From Deltaproteobacteria bacterium (GTDB lineage: Bacteria; Desulfobacterota; Desulfobacteria; Desulfobacterales; Desulfatirhabdiaceae), in contig JACRBZ010000074.1 of assembly GCA_016219185.1 (NCBI GenBank), positions 62,001 to 126,000 on the forward strand: a DNA stretch of 64,000 nucleotides, in the 5' to 3' direction. The position numbers were made by a program, and so were the translations under genes. Shown piece by piece: positions 1-7,933 of this stretch. The number at the start of each line of letters is the position of its first letter. The first letter of the stretch is position 1. The notes below the pieces were generated by a model. It searched no databases, had not been told where the DNA came from, and worked only from the letters and a program-made list of their open reading frames with translations.

Positions 1-2
1 TA

Positions 3-215
3 CTTGCATTATCCTTGGGTCCGGCAATCTTTAACGATACTTATGGTATTGTCAATATTTCCGGCACGCCCAAAAGTCAAGAATTGGATAACAATTCTTG
101 AGATGGTTCTTCAAGTGCGTTTGTCACAAGAGACAGCAAGGAACCAAATTTCGTCGTAAAGCTCAGATATGGTTTCGATCTATGTGCTCAACGCCAAAAT
201 TCACCGGTTCTTCCT
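3..215. repeat. 213-bp dispersed direct repeat, copy 1
   Basis: This stretch aligns without gaps to 4861-5073 (constant offset of 4858) with only scattered substitutions. It contains a perfect 10-bp inverted repeat, TCAAGAATTG at 77-86 and CAATTCTTGA at 92-101, around a 5-bp spacer. A weaker, shorter relative lies near 3160-3215. No coding sequence or transposase is seen inside. It may be a small mobile repeat, a structured RNA or an operator-bearing intergenic module; the sequence does not decide. Confidence 0.8.
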
Positions 216-377
216 GTGCATTTTATGGAAAGAATTCAGTATTGTGTCCCCCGAATTCCAAATGACATCGTAATATAACATATTTATTTTATTTAATATT
301 TAAAACCTTATATTGAAGGCAAGCTTGTTGCTGCCGAGGCTCTGACAGAACCTCGGGGCGGAGTGGTGAAAAACTTC

Positions 378-406
378 TTGACGTGCGGACAATCCTCCTA
401 TATAAA
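378..406 (+). promoter_or_regulatory. Sigma-70-like promoter of the TetR gene
   Basis: TTGACG at 378-383 and TATAAA at 401-406 are separated by 17 bp, close to the sigma-70 ideal. The element lies 60 bp upstream of the TetR start codon. Confidence 0.55.
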
Positions 407-465
407 AAACAGAACGGTCGGTATGTTTTGTGTAAGAGAAGCAATGTCCACCAAAAGGAGAAGCA

Positions 466-1062
466 ATGTCCACCAAAGGCCTTCGCACCCGTCAGGAAAT
501 CGTCGGGGCGTCTCTTCAGCTCTTTTCCGTCAAGGGCTACTTCAATACGTCGATCTCCGACATCCTCCAGGCTACCGGCTTGACGAAAGGGGGGCTCTAC
601 GGTCACTTTGGAAGCAAAGATGATATATGGCACGCGACTTATGAGGAGGCCGTAAAGATTTGGAAAAAAATCGTGCTCAGAGATGCCAGATCAATTAGTG
701 ATCCAATAATACGAATCCAAAAGACACTTGAAAATGATTTAGAAGTCTACCTCGGTGGCAACGTTTTTGAAGGCGGATGTTTCTTTTTAAATATGCTTGT
801 GGAACTATCAGGACAATCCAATTCCAAGAGCAGTCAAATCATGGATGGTATGTTAGGTTTTTCACAATTGCTGAGGAAATGGTTAATCGAGGCAGATGAA
901 AAGCAAATGTTAAAATCAGATGTAAAAATAGATGAAATATCGAATTTTATATTAATTGCACTATGTGGTTGTGCCGCACTTTACACCGCAAGTAAGAACA
1001 TAATCTTTGTGAAAACCACGGTTAACCAATGTATTAATTATATTGAGGAAATGAGGAAGTAA
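466..1062 (+). CDS. TetR/AcrR family transcriptional regulator
   Basis: This is a 198-residue DNA-binding repressor of the usual TetR length. The N-terminal helix-turn-helix spans about residues 10-56, with the classic run TSISDILQATGLTKGGLYGHF. The rest is a divergent ligand-binding helical domain. The start at 466 is chosen because AAGGAG lies at 455-460. A 22-bp tandem duplication (439-460 and 461-482) has copied the start region, so an out-of-frame decoy ATG sits at 444. The next genes on the same strand are a MaoC hydratase and a ferredoxin protein, so a role in controlling acyl-CoA metabolism is possible but is an inference. The ligand cannot be predicted. Confidence 0.9.
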   Translation: MSTKGLRTRQEIVGASLQLFSVKGYFNTSISDILQATGLTKGGLYGHFGSKDDIWHATYEEAVKIWKKIVLRDARSISDPIIRIQKTLENDLEVYLGGNVFEGGCFFLNMLVELSGQSNSKSSQIMDGMLGFSQLLRKWLIEADEKQMLKSDVKIDEISNFILIALCGCAALYTASKNIIFVKTTVNQCINYIEEMRK

Positions 1063-1211
1063 AGGTTATGATTCTTTCAAAATCAGTGGCTTTATTGAGT
1101 TCTTATAATATACCGACTGGTTGCATTATTTACTTATCTTTATGGATTAAGAAATGATATCAACTGGTAAGCAGACTCAGCAATGCATCAGCTTACTAAT
1201 CGGAGGATGGT

Positions 1212-1685
1212 ATGCATTTTAAAATAGGTAAAGCTTATGATGAAATTGTAATCGGTGAAGTATTCGGAGCATCAATGACAATCACAGAATGCCATTTGGT
1301 ACTTGGGGCTGGACTTTTCGGCGATTTCAATCCACTACATGTTAACGAGGAATTTAGCCGTAAATCCCGCTTTGGTGCTCGTATATTGCACGGCCCTATT
1401 TCAGGAGCAATGGTTTCAGCTTCGATAGGTAATTTCTTTGGGGAAGCCACTATCGCCTATCTTGAACACAATTGCCGGTTCATTGGACCTGTTAAGGTCG
1501 GGGACACAATTACCACTTGTTGGACCATTACCGAGAAAATTGACAAACCACATTTGGAGGGGGGCATTGCGGTGTTGAATGCTAAAAGTAGCAACCAGAA
1601 AGGTGAGTCTGTGCTGATCGCTACTGGAAAAATGCTGCTGTCCAATCGCACGGCTTGCACGAAATCGGAGGGTCTCAATGACTGA
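1212..1685 (+). CDS. MaoC-like acyl-CoA dehydratase (R-specific hydratase fold)
   Basis: The 157-residue protein has the hot-dog fold signature of MaoC/R-specific enoyl-CoA hydratases. The active-site motif GDFNPLHVN at about residues 36-44 supplies the Asp and His that add or remove water. It is a single-domain, cytosolic enzyme of normal length. The start is supported by CGGAGGA just upstream of the ATG. It lies between a TetR gene and a ferredoxin gene in the same direction. The likely reaction is reversible hydration of a 2-enoyl-CoA (or a mesaconyl/methylfumaryl-like substrate). The actual substrate is not readable from sequence. Confidence 0.85.
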   Translation: MHFKIGKAYDEIVIGEVFGASMTITECHLVLGAGLFGDFNPLHVNEEFSRKSRFGARILHGPISGAMVSASIGNFFGEATIAYLEHNCRFIGPVKVGDTITTCWTITEKIDKPHLEGGIAVLNAKSSNQKGESVLIATGKMLLSNRTACTKSEGLND

Positions 1686-1865
1686 TGATCTGCCATCAAT
1701 AGCCGATCCACATCCAATTTATAGAATTAAGACTATCGTTTTTCCTTGAAATGGATCGACTGAACGATATGTGCAAGTATTTTTGACTTTGAAACGGTCG
1801 GAAAATGCAAACCTTCATTCAATCCCGGGTAGATCCATCCATTAACAATGAAAGGAGAGTTCAAA

Positions 1866-2942
1866 ATGACTCAGACGGTATATCGAGAGTTGCTTGAAGT
1901 GATGAAGAGCCGGGGAGGCCCGTACGCAGGTTTGGACATACCTGAGTTTTTCGTGCTGGTAGAAGAGCTCTTCGATCCCGAAGAGGCCGAGATCAACAAT
2001 GTCCTGCCGCGAAAGCCGGCTTCCGTTGAAGAGATTGTCGCCAAGACTGGCCGAAGTCCTGAGGAGGTCTCAAAGATCCTCGAACGAATGGCCTCCAGGG
2101 GATTGTGCGGGGTTTCCAAGACCACCGCTGGCCTGCTCTACCGTGGATTGCCTTTCATGCCGGGTATCTTCGAGTTCATGTTCATCGGCGGCGGGGAAAC
2201 CGAACGGGAAATGACAATCGCCCGCTTGATCCACACTTACAAGAAAGCCTATTCAGAGGATAGAGGCATTGAAAAGATTGCCTATCCCGTCACACGGGTC
2301 ATTCCCGTTGCCCGGACGATCAAGGCCGGCAATACCATCCACACATACGATCAGGTCATGACTTACATAGACAAATACGACTTCATCGGCGTAGGAGCAT
2401 GCTACTGCCGCCAGGCTGCAAAGCTTCGCGGCGAGGAGCTCCATGGAATGCCCGTCGGAGTTTGCATGTGGTTCGGTGAGATTGCAGAAAACCTCACCGA
2501 GCGGTTGGGGGGAAGGCGGGTAACCAGAGAGGAAGCCAGAGAAATCATGAGCCGCTGCGAGGAAGCCGGTCTAATCCATATGAGTCGCAACACGACCGAT
2601 GAAATCGACTTCATGTGCAATTGTGATCGCTGGCACTGTGAGGTGGTCGGCAAGGTTTTGAAGCAACCCAGGCCCGGCCTTGTTTTTAATTCGGGGTTCG
2701 AGCCCTCATTTGATGCCGAGCGTTGCGTTGCTTGCGAGACGTGCATCGAACGGTGTCCGCCGGAAGCCTTGACGATGGGGGAAGCAAATGTGCCCGTGGT
2801 CAATACGGATCGATGCTTCGGGTGCGGGGTGTGTGCCACGGGGTGTCCGGAGGGCGCAATTGCAATGGAAAACAAGCCGGGTTTTCCTATCCCTCCCAGG
2901 ACAGTGAAAGAATTGGCCAACGCATTGAAAGGCAGTTCTTAG
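1866..2942 (+). CDS. 4Fe-4S dicluster ferredoxin protein with winged-helix N-terminus
   Basis: This 358-residue protein ends in two ferredoxin motifs: CVACETCIERCP followed later by CFGCGVCATGCP. These should bind two [4Fe-4S] clusters for electron transfer. The first ~100 residues resemble a winged helix (VEEIVAKTGRSPEEVSKIL), and the middle has extra Cys and His clusters (GACYCR, MCNCDRWHCE). I prefer the ATG at 1866: an upstream in-frame ATG at 1848 is followed directly by AAGGAGAG, which is correctly spaced for 1866. It probably passes electrons to or from a redox enzyme linked to the neighbouring MaoC gene; the partner is unknown. Proteins of this layout are frequent in sulfate reducers (family knowledge). 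Confidence 0.8.
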   Translation: MTQTVYRELLEVMKSRGGPYAGLDIPEFFVLVEELFDPEEAEINNVLPRKPASVEEIVAKTGRSPEEVSKILERMASRGLCGVSKTTAGLLYRGLPFMPGIFEFMFIGGGETEREMTIARLIHTYKKAYSEDRGIEKIAYPVTRVIPVARTIKAGNTIHTYDQVMTYIDKYDFIGVGACYCRQAAKLRGEELHGMPVGVCMWFGEIAENLTERLGGRRVTREEAREIMSRCEEAGLIHMSRNTTDEIDFMCNCDRWHCEVVGKVLKQPRPGLVFNSGFEPSFDAERCVACETCIERCPPEALTMGEANVPVVNTDRCFGCGVCATGCPEGAIAMENKPGFPIPPRTVKELANALKGSS

Positions 2943-3021
2943 GAGCAGCATGGCTTTATCCATCTCTCACCAGCCGTAGGGGAATCATTGATTGCCCTGT
3001 AGTCCGGCGCGGGAGCCTCCC
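2939..3021 (-). pseudogene. Fragment of a molybdopterin oxidoreductase C-terminus
   Basis: Positions 2997-3020 match 8040-8063 at 23 of 24 bases. On the minus strand both encode EAPAPDYR, which lies near the C-terminus of the molybdopterin oxidoreductase at 7934-10057. The fragment reads on to a stop at 2939 with unrelated residues and has no start. It overlaps the stop of the ferredoxin gene and abuts an antitoxin fragment, so it looks like a recombination scar. Confidence 0.5.
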
Positions 3022-3126
3022 AATGACGAAACCATTGAAGCGATGAGAGCCGCACAGCGCGGCAAGTTTGCATCATGGTCTGGCTCCGCCGATAAACTAC
3101 TCGATGGGTTAAATGCGGACGATTAG
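3022..3126 (+). pseudogene. C-terminal remnant of a RelB/DinJ-type antitoxin
   Basis: Reading from 3022 gives NDETIEAMRAAQRGK and ends at a TAG with DGLNADD. The PNDETIEAM..A..G pattern is typical of the C-terminal half of RelB/DinJ antitoxins. There is no start codon, no N-terminal ribbon-helix-helix and no toxin gene beside it. It directly follows the molybdopterin oxidoreductase fragment, which suggests two unrelated genes were joined by deletion. Confidence 0.55.
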
Positions 3127-3650
3127 GTATACAAACTCCAGTTTTTGGGGACCACCGCCTTTTGCATACTTTTGGTATTGTTAATATTTCCGGACCGTCC
3201 AAAACTCAAGGATAGGATAACAAATCATAAGCTCAGTCATTCGTAATATAGATCCATATCGGGGAAATGCGTTTTTACACATTCCTGACAGATCCCTAGT
3301 CGCGACGGGCTTAACCGCATGGATCCCTTTATCATCAGGCTTTTTTGGCCTTAAATCCCTCTCTGATAGCCAGTTAACTTTGTAGACACACGCATGTTTA
3401 TTGTGGTCGCTGTAAATTCCCGTGTGACGAGACTTTGTGCGAATTCGTGTGTTTCATTAGCCGAACCCCAAGTATTTGGGTGAATAATCAAGAGGAAATT
3501 TTTCTTCCCCAATTGCCCTTTTTCTCCTGCCAAAAACCAATGATTTCCATTTGAAATCTGCAATAGTTGTCATGATTTTTCCCCGAGGATTACAGGAAGA
3601 AGGATAGCACATAAAGGAACCAAAATAATCCTTCAAAACGCTGTAAAAGA
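3127..3650. other. Gene-poor stretch with a decayed repeat copy
   Basis: No convincing gene is present. About 3160-3215 resembles the 213-bp repeats at 3 and 4861 (same TTGTTAATATTTCCGG core), but the palindrome is degraded. A minus-strand reading frame around 3351-3563 has no ribosome-binding site and no recognisable motif. Confidence 0.5.
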
Positions 3651-4790
3651 TCAGTCTTGGCCTGATGCTTTGTCCGGCCTTTGCGCAGATGCCTTATCAA
3701 GATCAATGATCTTTTTTCCGCACACATAGGCCTTAGTAGCATATTGGGTGATATTTTGAAATTTATGGATGATCTTCCGCATTTCTTCGACATTTTTTTT
3801 CAGGAGACGGTATAATTTGGTTTGACGTTGATCCGCATCCGAGGCTGGCGTCAATTTTTCGGTGCAGGTTGTCACCACCTGGAGCGGATTGTTGAGTTCA
3901 TGTCCGACAGCTCCGGCTATCTCCAGGACCGAGATCAATTTTTCCTTTTCCAAGTGCTCATTTTCAGCCTGCTTGACTTTGGAGATATCCATGAAATAGC
4001 ACATAGCCGCGCGATTGCCCTGGTATTGGATGGAGGTGGCGGTTTCAAGAATCCATTTTGGGTTACCCTCTTTGTTGTCGATCAGAAATTCATAGGGAAA
4101 CTGGCGTACCCCTTTTAACATCGAGATGCAGTTCTCTCTAGCCTGACTTCTGTGCTTGGGTTGTACGATGTGCAACGGTTCGGTACCGATCAGTTCGTCC
4201 TTGCCGTATCCCGTGATGCGCATGAACTCCGGATTTACATACCTGAAGCGGGCATCTTGGACGATATATCCGCCAATGGGGGAGTTGTGCAGGCTCAGTT
4301 CGAACTCTTTTTCAACCTGGTGACGCCAGGTGTTGTCCCGAATAAATCCTTCAATGGTCACAGGCTTACCATCGGGATCTCCTACCACGCTCCAGCGGTC
4401 GTGCATTACACGAATGGAACCATTGTTTTCAAGCAGGCGATATTCAATATCCCCTGTAGTATTGGGAGGTTCAAACGACAGCGCCCTGGCCGCCTTGACC
4501 TTTGCACGGTCGTCAGGATGGATATGCAGGAGAACGCTCTTTGGGGAGAGAACTCTCACCCCGCTTTCTTCGATCGAATACAACGACAAAAACAGTTTGT
4601 TGAAGAATGAGAAGGTTCGCGATTCGATATCGAACTGATAGATAGCATCCTGGGATCGGTTCGATAGCTGCTTGAATTCCTCTGACAAAAGGCGGATTAT
4701 GGTGTTGTCCTGCTTTTTGGAGTCCATCAATTCGTGCTCCAACTCCTTGACCCAAGCCTCCAATTCTTCATAGGTGGGCTTTTTAGACAT
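3651..4790 (-). CDS. PAS-domain histidine kinase lacking an ATPase domain
   Basis: This 379-residue protein has an N-terminal coiled-coil, two PAS domains (about 50-150 and 160-275, the first ending in IEGFIRDN, the second in FMDISKVK) and a HisKA-type dimerisation helix with H-box GAVGHELNNPLQ near residue 300. It stops about 70 residues later at LDKAS, with no N, G1 or G2 boxes and no HATPase domain. There are no membrane segments. The intact frame and the AGGAG 5 bp before the ATG argue for a real short gene rather than a recent truncation. It could be a phosphotransfer or signalling scaffold phosphorylated in trans. No response regulator is adjacent. Confidence 0.8.
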   Translation of the reverse strand: MSKKPTYEELEAWVKELEHELMDSKKQDNTIIRLLSEEFKQLSNRSQDAIYQFDIESRTFSFFNKLFLSLYSIEESGVRVLSPKSVLLHIHPDDRAKVKAARALSFEPPNTTGDIEYRLLENNGSIRVMHDRWSVVGDPDGKPVTIEGFIRDNTWRHQVEKEFELSLHNSPIGGYIVQDARFRYVNPEFMRITGYGKDELIGTEPLHIVQPKHRSQARENCISMLKGVRQFPYEFLIDNKEGNPKWILETATSIQYQGNRAAMCYFMDISKVKQAENEHLEKEKLISVLEIAGAVGHELNNPLQVVTTCTEKLTPASDADQRQTKLYRLLKKNVEEMRKIIHKFQNITQYATKAYVCGKKIIDLDKASAQRPDKASGQD

Positions 4791-4860
4791 GGGGACTCCT
4801 ATGGTCCAACAAACTAATATGGTTTATTTCCGATAAGATGCTTTTCTCATCTCAAGTATT

Positions 4861-5073
4861 CTTGCATTATCCTTGAGTCCGGCAATCTTTAAGGATACTT
4901 ATGGTATTGTTAATATTTCCGGCACGCCCAAAAGTCAAGAATTGGATAACAATTCTTGAGATGGTTCTTCAAGTGTGTTTGTCACAAGAGGCAGCAAGGA
5001 ACCAAATTTCGTAGTAAAGCTCAGATATGGTCTCGATCTATGTGCTCAACGCCAAAACTCACCGGTTCTTTCT
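4861..5073. repeat. 213-bp dispersed direct repeat, copy 2
   Basis: This is the near-identical partner of 3-215, in the same orientation and without indels. The palindrome is conserved exactly, with arms at 4935-4944 and 4950-4959. It lies between the histidine kinase and the alpha/beta hydrolase, upstream of the kinase gene. The rest of the gap to 5404 shows no gene or motif that I can support. Confidence 0.8.
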
Positions 5074-5404
5074 GGGTGTGCATACGGCCTGCTTACGCAT
5101 TGATATCTTCTCATATCTGATAGTATGAGACCCCACTTCGCTGTGAAAGCAAATTTATCGAATGGTTCAGACGATTAGGCAAGAAATGAGCAGGATTGGT
5201 CTACCTGCCTTCGCACGAACAGGTGTATGTAAATCTGCTATCACAAGACGAATGGCTGCTTCAATCAAACAAAGCCAGATTCAGCGCTGTGTCGCGCAGG
5301 ACAGACAGGAAATCCGGGCCAAGAGATGCACTCTGGCCGGGTAGCGGATAAATTTCCAACAGAAAAGAACCCTCTGCAAAGGGGGACAGGGAGGTACGGA
5401 TAAC

Positions 5405-6451
5405 TCACAGTGAAATGTCGAAAAAGGCCGTGAGTTTGTCCCACGGAATGAGGTCCACCCGGTCGTACAGATCAACATGCCCGGCGCCCGGAACGATGTA
5501 GAGTTCCTTCGGTTGGGCCGCTAATTTATAGGCGTCTTCGCTGAATTCGATGGAATGCGCATTTTTACCAGCGATGAACAGCATAGGACGAGGAGAAATC
5601 GTCTCAATATCATTGAATGGATAGAAGTTCATGAATTTGACGTTGCTGGTCAGCGTCGGATGGGTTGTGAGTTCCGGTGACGAACCTTCAGGCGTGTATT
5701 CACCTCTCGGCGTGCGGTAGAAGTCGTAAAACTCTCGCTGAATGGGATGCGTGTTTTCATTCAGTTCATGCACTGTCCCACTGGTGTATTTGGTTTCACC
5801 ACCCGTAAACTCCACGTAGCGTTGCTCCGCTGCCTCTGCGATGATTTTCTTTCTCTGCTCCAAGGTCAAAGATTTTCTGAGCGCGTTACGGCTCGCAGCG
5901 CCCATGTCGTACATGCTGACTGTCGCAATGGCTTTCATGCGCGGGTCAATCTTGGCGGCACTGATAGCAAAACTTCCGCTGCCACAAATCCCAAGAACAC
6001 CTATCCGTTCTCTGTCAACAAATGGTTGGGTGCCCAGGAAATCCACCGCAGCACTGAAATCCTCGGCATAAATATCCGGCGAAACAGCGTTGCGAGGCTG
6101 GCCCTCACTCTCGCCCCAGAAAGATAAATCCATGGACAATGTCACAAATCCCCGTTCAGCCATTTTTATGGCATACAGATTCGCACTTTGTTCCTTCACT
6201 GCACCCATGGGATGCCCGACAATGATCGCGGGATTTTTTGTGTTTTTGTTTAAATTGTTGGGAGTGAAAAGATTCCCCGCAACCTTCATGTTGTATTGAT
6301 TTTTAAACGTAACCTTTTGCATACTTGCCTTCTCACTTTTGTAAAAATTATCAGCTCCATTGGACATATCCTGAGCCAAAGCAGGGGTGCTGATGATGGA
6401 CATCATGCCCAAAACGACAGCAATCATTTCTAACTTCCTTAACCTGTGCAT
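5405..6451 (-). CDS. Exported alpha/beta hydrolase (dienelactone-hydrolase-like)
   Basis: The frame is open further upstream, but the gene most likely starts at 6451, with AGGAG about 9 bp before the ATG, giving 348 residues. A signal peptide is visible (MHRLRKLEMIAVVLGMM followed by STPALAQ). The mature part shows an alpha/beta-hydrolase core: VGHPMGAVKEQ oxyanion region, nucleophile elbow GICGSGSFA (Ser replacing the usual G-x-S-x-G form), and a late GAGHVDLYD that would supply the His. The substrate is unknown; YcjY/CocE-like esterases are the closest type I can suggest. It is directly downstream of an alcohol dehydrogenase remnant read in the same frame, so it may be transcribed from that gene's promoter. 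Confidence 0.8.
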   Translation of the reverse strand: MHRLRKLEMIAVVLGMMSIISTPALAQDMSNGADNFYKSEKASMQKVTFKNQYNMKVAGNLFTPNNLNKNTKNPAIIVGHPMGAVKEQSANLYAIKMAERGFVTLSMDLSFWGESEGQPRNAVSPDIYAEDFSAAVDFLGTQPFVDRERIGVLGICGSGSFAISAAKIDPRMKAIATVSMYDMGAASRNALRKSLTLEQRKKIIAEAAEQRYVEFTGGETKYTSGTVHELNENTHPIQREFYDFYRTPRGEYTPEGSSPELTTHPTLTSNVKFMNFYPFNDIETISPRPMLFIAGKNAHSIEFSEDAYKLAAQPKELYIVPGAGHVDLYDRVDLIPWDKLTAFFDISL

Positions 6452-6483
6452 TTTCAATTCTCCTATATTTTGTTTTTCTTCTG

Positions 6484-6712
6484 TTATAAAGCAGCCTTGA
6501 GCACCGCGATAATATCCGCTTCGGTCATTGCCGGCCGCCCCGGCAGCCTTGAGGCTGGCCACGGCCCGGTCGAATGTACCGTTGCGCTTGACGCTGCCCC
6601 CGCCGGTTACGATCAAGGCCTTTTTGCCATGCTTGCTTGCCACTTCACCGAGTCGCGAGAGTGTACCTGCCCCGAAGACAAGATGGGTGGGATTGTGAAA
6701 TTCAAAGTTCAT
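6484..6712 (-). pseudogene. Iron-containing alcohol dehydrogenase (YqhD/Bdh type), internally deleted
   Basis: The start at 6712 has a good AAGGAG site and encodes MNFEFHNPTHLVFGAG and later KALIVTGGGSVKRNG, the N-terminus of an NADPH-dependent iron alcohol dehydrogenase. After about 58 residues (SLKAAGAA) the homology stops. In another frame the DNA then reads GRPAMTEADIIAVLKAAL with a stop at 6484-6486, which looks like the C-terminus of the same family. Roughly 300 central codons, including the metal site, are gone. The N-terminal frame runs on into the hydrolase, making a false fused ORF. The divergent AraC gene is of the YqhC type that regulates yqhD in E. coli (established), so this is the lost target gene. 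Confidence 0.75.
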
Positions 6713-6841
6713 GAGAAAGCTCCTTTTCTTGAGTAGGTGATTGTTTGAGAGTGAATATAATGCCCTGCAGACTGACTTGGAATACCCGTTCCTCTCAAAC
6801 TCTTGCCTATTTCTGCTTGAGAATTGATTTTCGGGCGCTTT

Positions 6842-6856
6842 AATATTAATAATATT
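6842..6856. promoter_or_regulatory. AT-rich inverted repeat in the divergent AraC/ADH promoter region
   Basis: AATATT at 6842-6847 and 6851-6856 flank a 3-bp spacer, midway between the divergent starts at 6712 and 6894. It could be a regulator site or simply AT-rich promoter DNA. Confidence 0.25.
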
Positions 6857-6893
6857 GTCTGAAAATGACATTCGGAATAAGGAGGCAGCTTGC

Positions 6894-7778
6894 ATGCCCA
6901 AGATGATTGAACTGTTACAAAACTTTCCGACAATCGATGACGGACCTTCTGAGTCCCGGCTTAACGGAGTCCTTTTATTTAAAGAGACAAAGTATATTCC
7001 CCGAAAACCGATGGTTTACAATCCCGGCATTTGCATCGTTGTTCAAGGCCATAAGATCGGCTACCTGGGTGGCCAGAAGTTTCGATATGATGCTAACCAT
7101 TACCTGGTGACCTCGGTGACCATGCCGTTCGAATGCGAGACCTTTGCAAGCCCCGAGGAACCATTGCGTGGTCTCTACATAGATATTGATATGGGCCAGT
7201 TGCGTGACCTGATCGGTCGAATTGATTTACAAACAGAGATCGGCAATGGTGGTGACAGGGCATTGCCTCGTGGGATCGGCCCGGCCATCATGGATAAGGA
7301 TATGCTGGATGCAACGACAAGGCTGGTCAGGTGTTTGCGGTCAGAAACGGAATCCCAAATTTTAGGACCAGGTCTAGTGCGGGAAATTCTTTATCGGGCG
7401 CTTTGCGGCACCCAGGCTCCGGTGCTCTATTCGCTGGCCATGCATAGTGGCACGTTTTCACAGATGGCGCGTGTCTTGAAGATTATGCAAAGCGACTATG
7501 CAAGGAAACTCGACGTGGAACAGTTTGCCAATACGGCCCATTTGAGTGTTTCTGCCTTTCATCGTGCATTTAAAGAGATCACATTGGATTCTCCCATGCA
7601 GTATTTGAAAAAAATCAGGCTTACGAAAGCAAGGGATTTAATGATGCAGGAAAGTATCAAAGCCTATATTGCCGCTGACAAGGTGGGATATGAAAGCTCA
7701 TCTCAGTTCAGTCGTGAATTCAAGCGCTACTTCGGGCAGAGCCCTGCAGAGATGATGCGAGAATTGCGTGCCGCATGA
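6894..7778 (+). CDS. AraC family regulator, YqhC-like
   Basis: The 294-residue protein has an AraC_N cupin-type sensor domain (about 10-160, including ICIVVQGHKIGYLGG) and two C-terminal helix-turn-helix motifs (about 205-294; LSVSAFHRAFKEIT and VGYESSSQFSREFKRYFG). ATG 6894 is preferred over the upstream ATG at 6855 because AAGGAGG lies 8 bp before it. In E. coli, YqhC senses aldehydes and activates the iron alcohol dehydrogenase gene yqhD. Here the divergent dehydrogenase is broken, so the remaining target may be the exported hydrolase downstream of it. That target is an inference. Confidence 0.88.
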   Translation: MPKMIELLQNFPTIDDGPSESRLNGVLLFKETKYIPRKPMVYNPGICIVVQGHKIGYLGGQKFRYDANHYLVTSVTMPFECETFASPEEPLRGLYIDIDMGQLRDLIGRIDLQTEIGNGGDRALPRGIGPAIMDKDMLDATTRLVRCLRSETESQILGPGLVREILYRALCGTQAPVLYSLAMHSGTFSQMARVLKIMQSDYARKLDVEQFANTAHLSVSAFHRAFKEITLDSPMQYLKKIRLTKARDLMMQESIKAYIAADKVGYESSSQFSREFKRYFGQSPAEMMRELRAA

Positions 7779-7805
7779 AATGAGGTAGCTGATGCTATCT
7801 GATTT

Positions 7806-7931
7806 TTAAAACAGGATGTGATCGGCTTCGTGGCTCGGAAGAAACGAAAGCGGAGCATCTTCCAGTTCTCCGGGCCGCACAATGTCCTTCGGTATTCCAT
7901 TCTCACCCTCACGATAGGCTATAGGATGCAA
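7806..7931 (-). CDS. Short unassigned ORF after the molybdopterin oxidoreductase
   Basis: Two bases after the oxidoreductase stop, a 41-codon frame begins (TTG at 7931) and reads HPIAYREGENGIPKDIV to a TAA at 7806. The composition is protein-like and differs from noise, but no ribosome-binding site is seen. It may be a tiny subunit tail, or the end of a deleted electron-transfer subunit gene. Confidence 0.3.
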   Translation of the reverse strand: MHPIAYREGENGIPKDIVRPGELEDAPLSFLPSHEADHILF

Positions 7932-7933
7932 GC

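Noticed and set aside
3351-3563. Minus-strand 70-codon frame
   Set aside because: No ribosome-binding site, no family motif, and it lies in a stretch of decayed fragments.
3-5073. A composite transposon bounded by the 213-bp repeats
   Set aside because: No transposase, no terminal inverted repeats and no target duplications are seen; the cargo genes look unrelated to mobility.
5405-6901. A single 498-codon protein covering the alcohol dehydrogenase start and the hydrolase
   Set aside because: The dehydrogenase stub and the hydrolase each have their own start and ribosome-binding site, and the hydrolase has an internal signal peptide. The join is an accident of the deletion.
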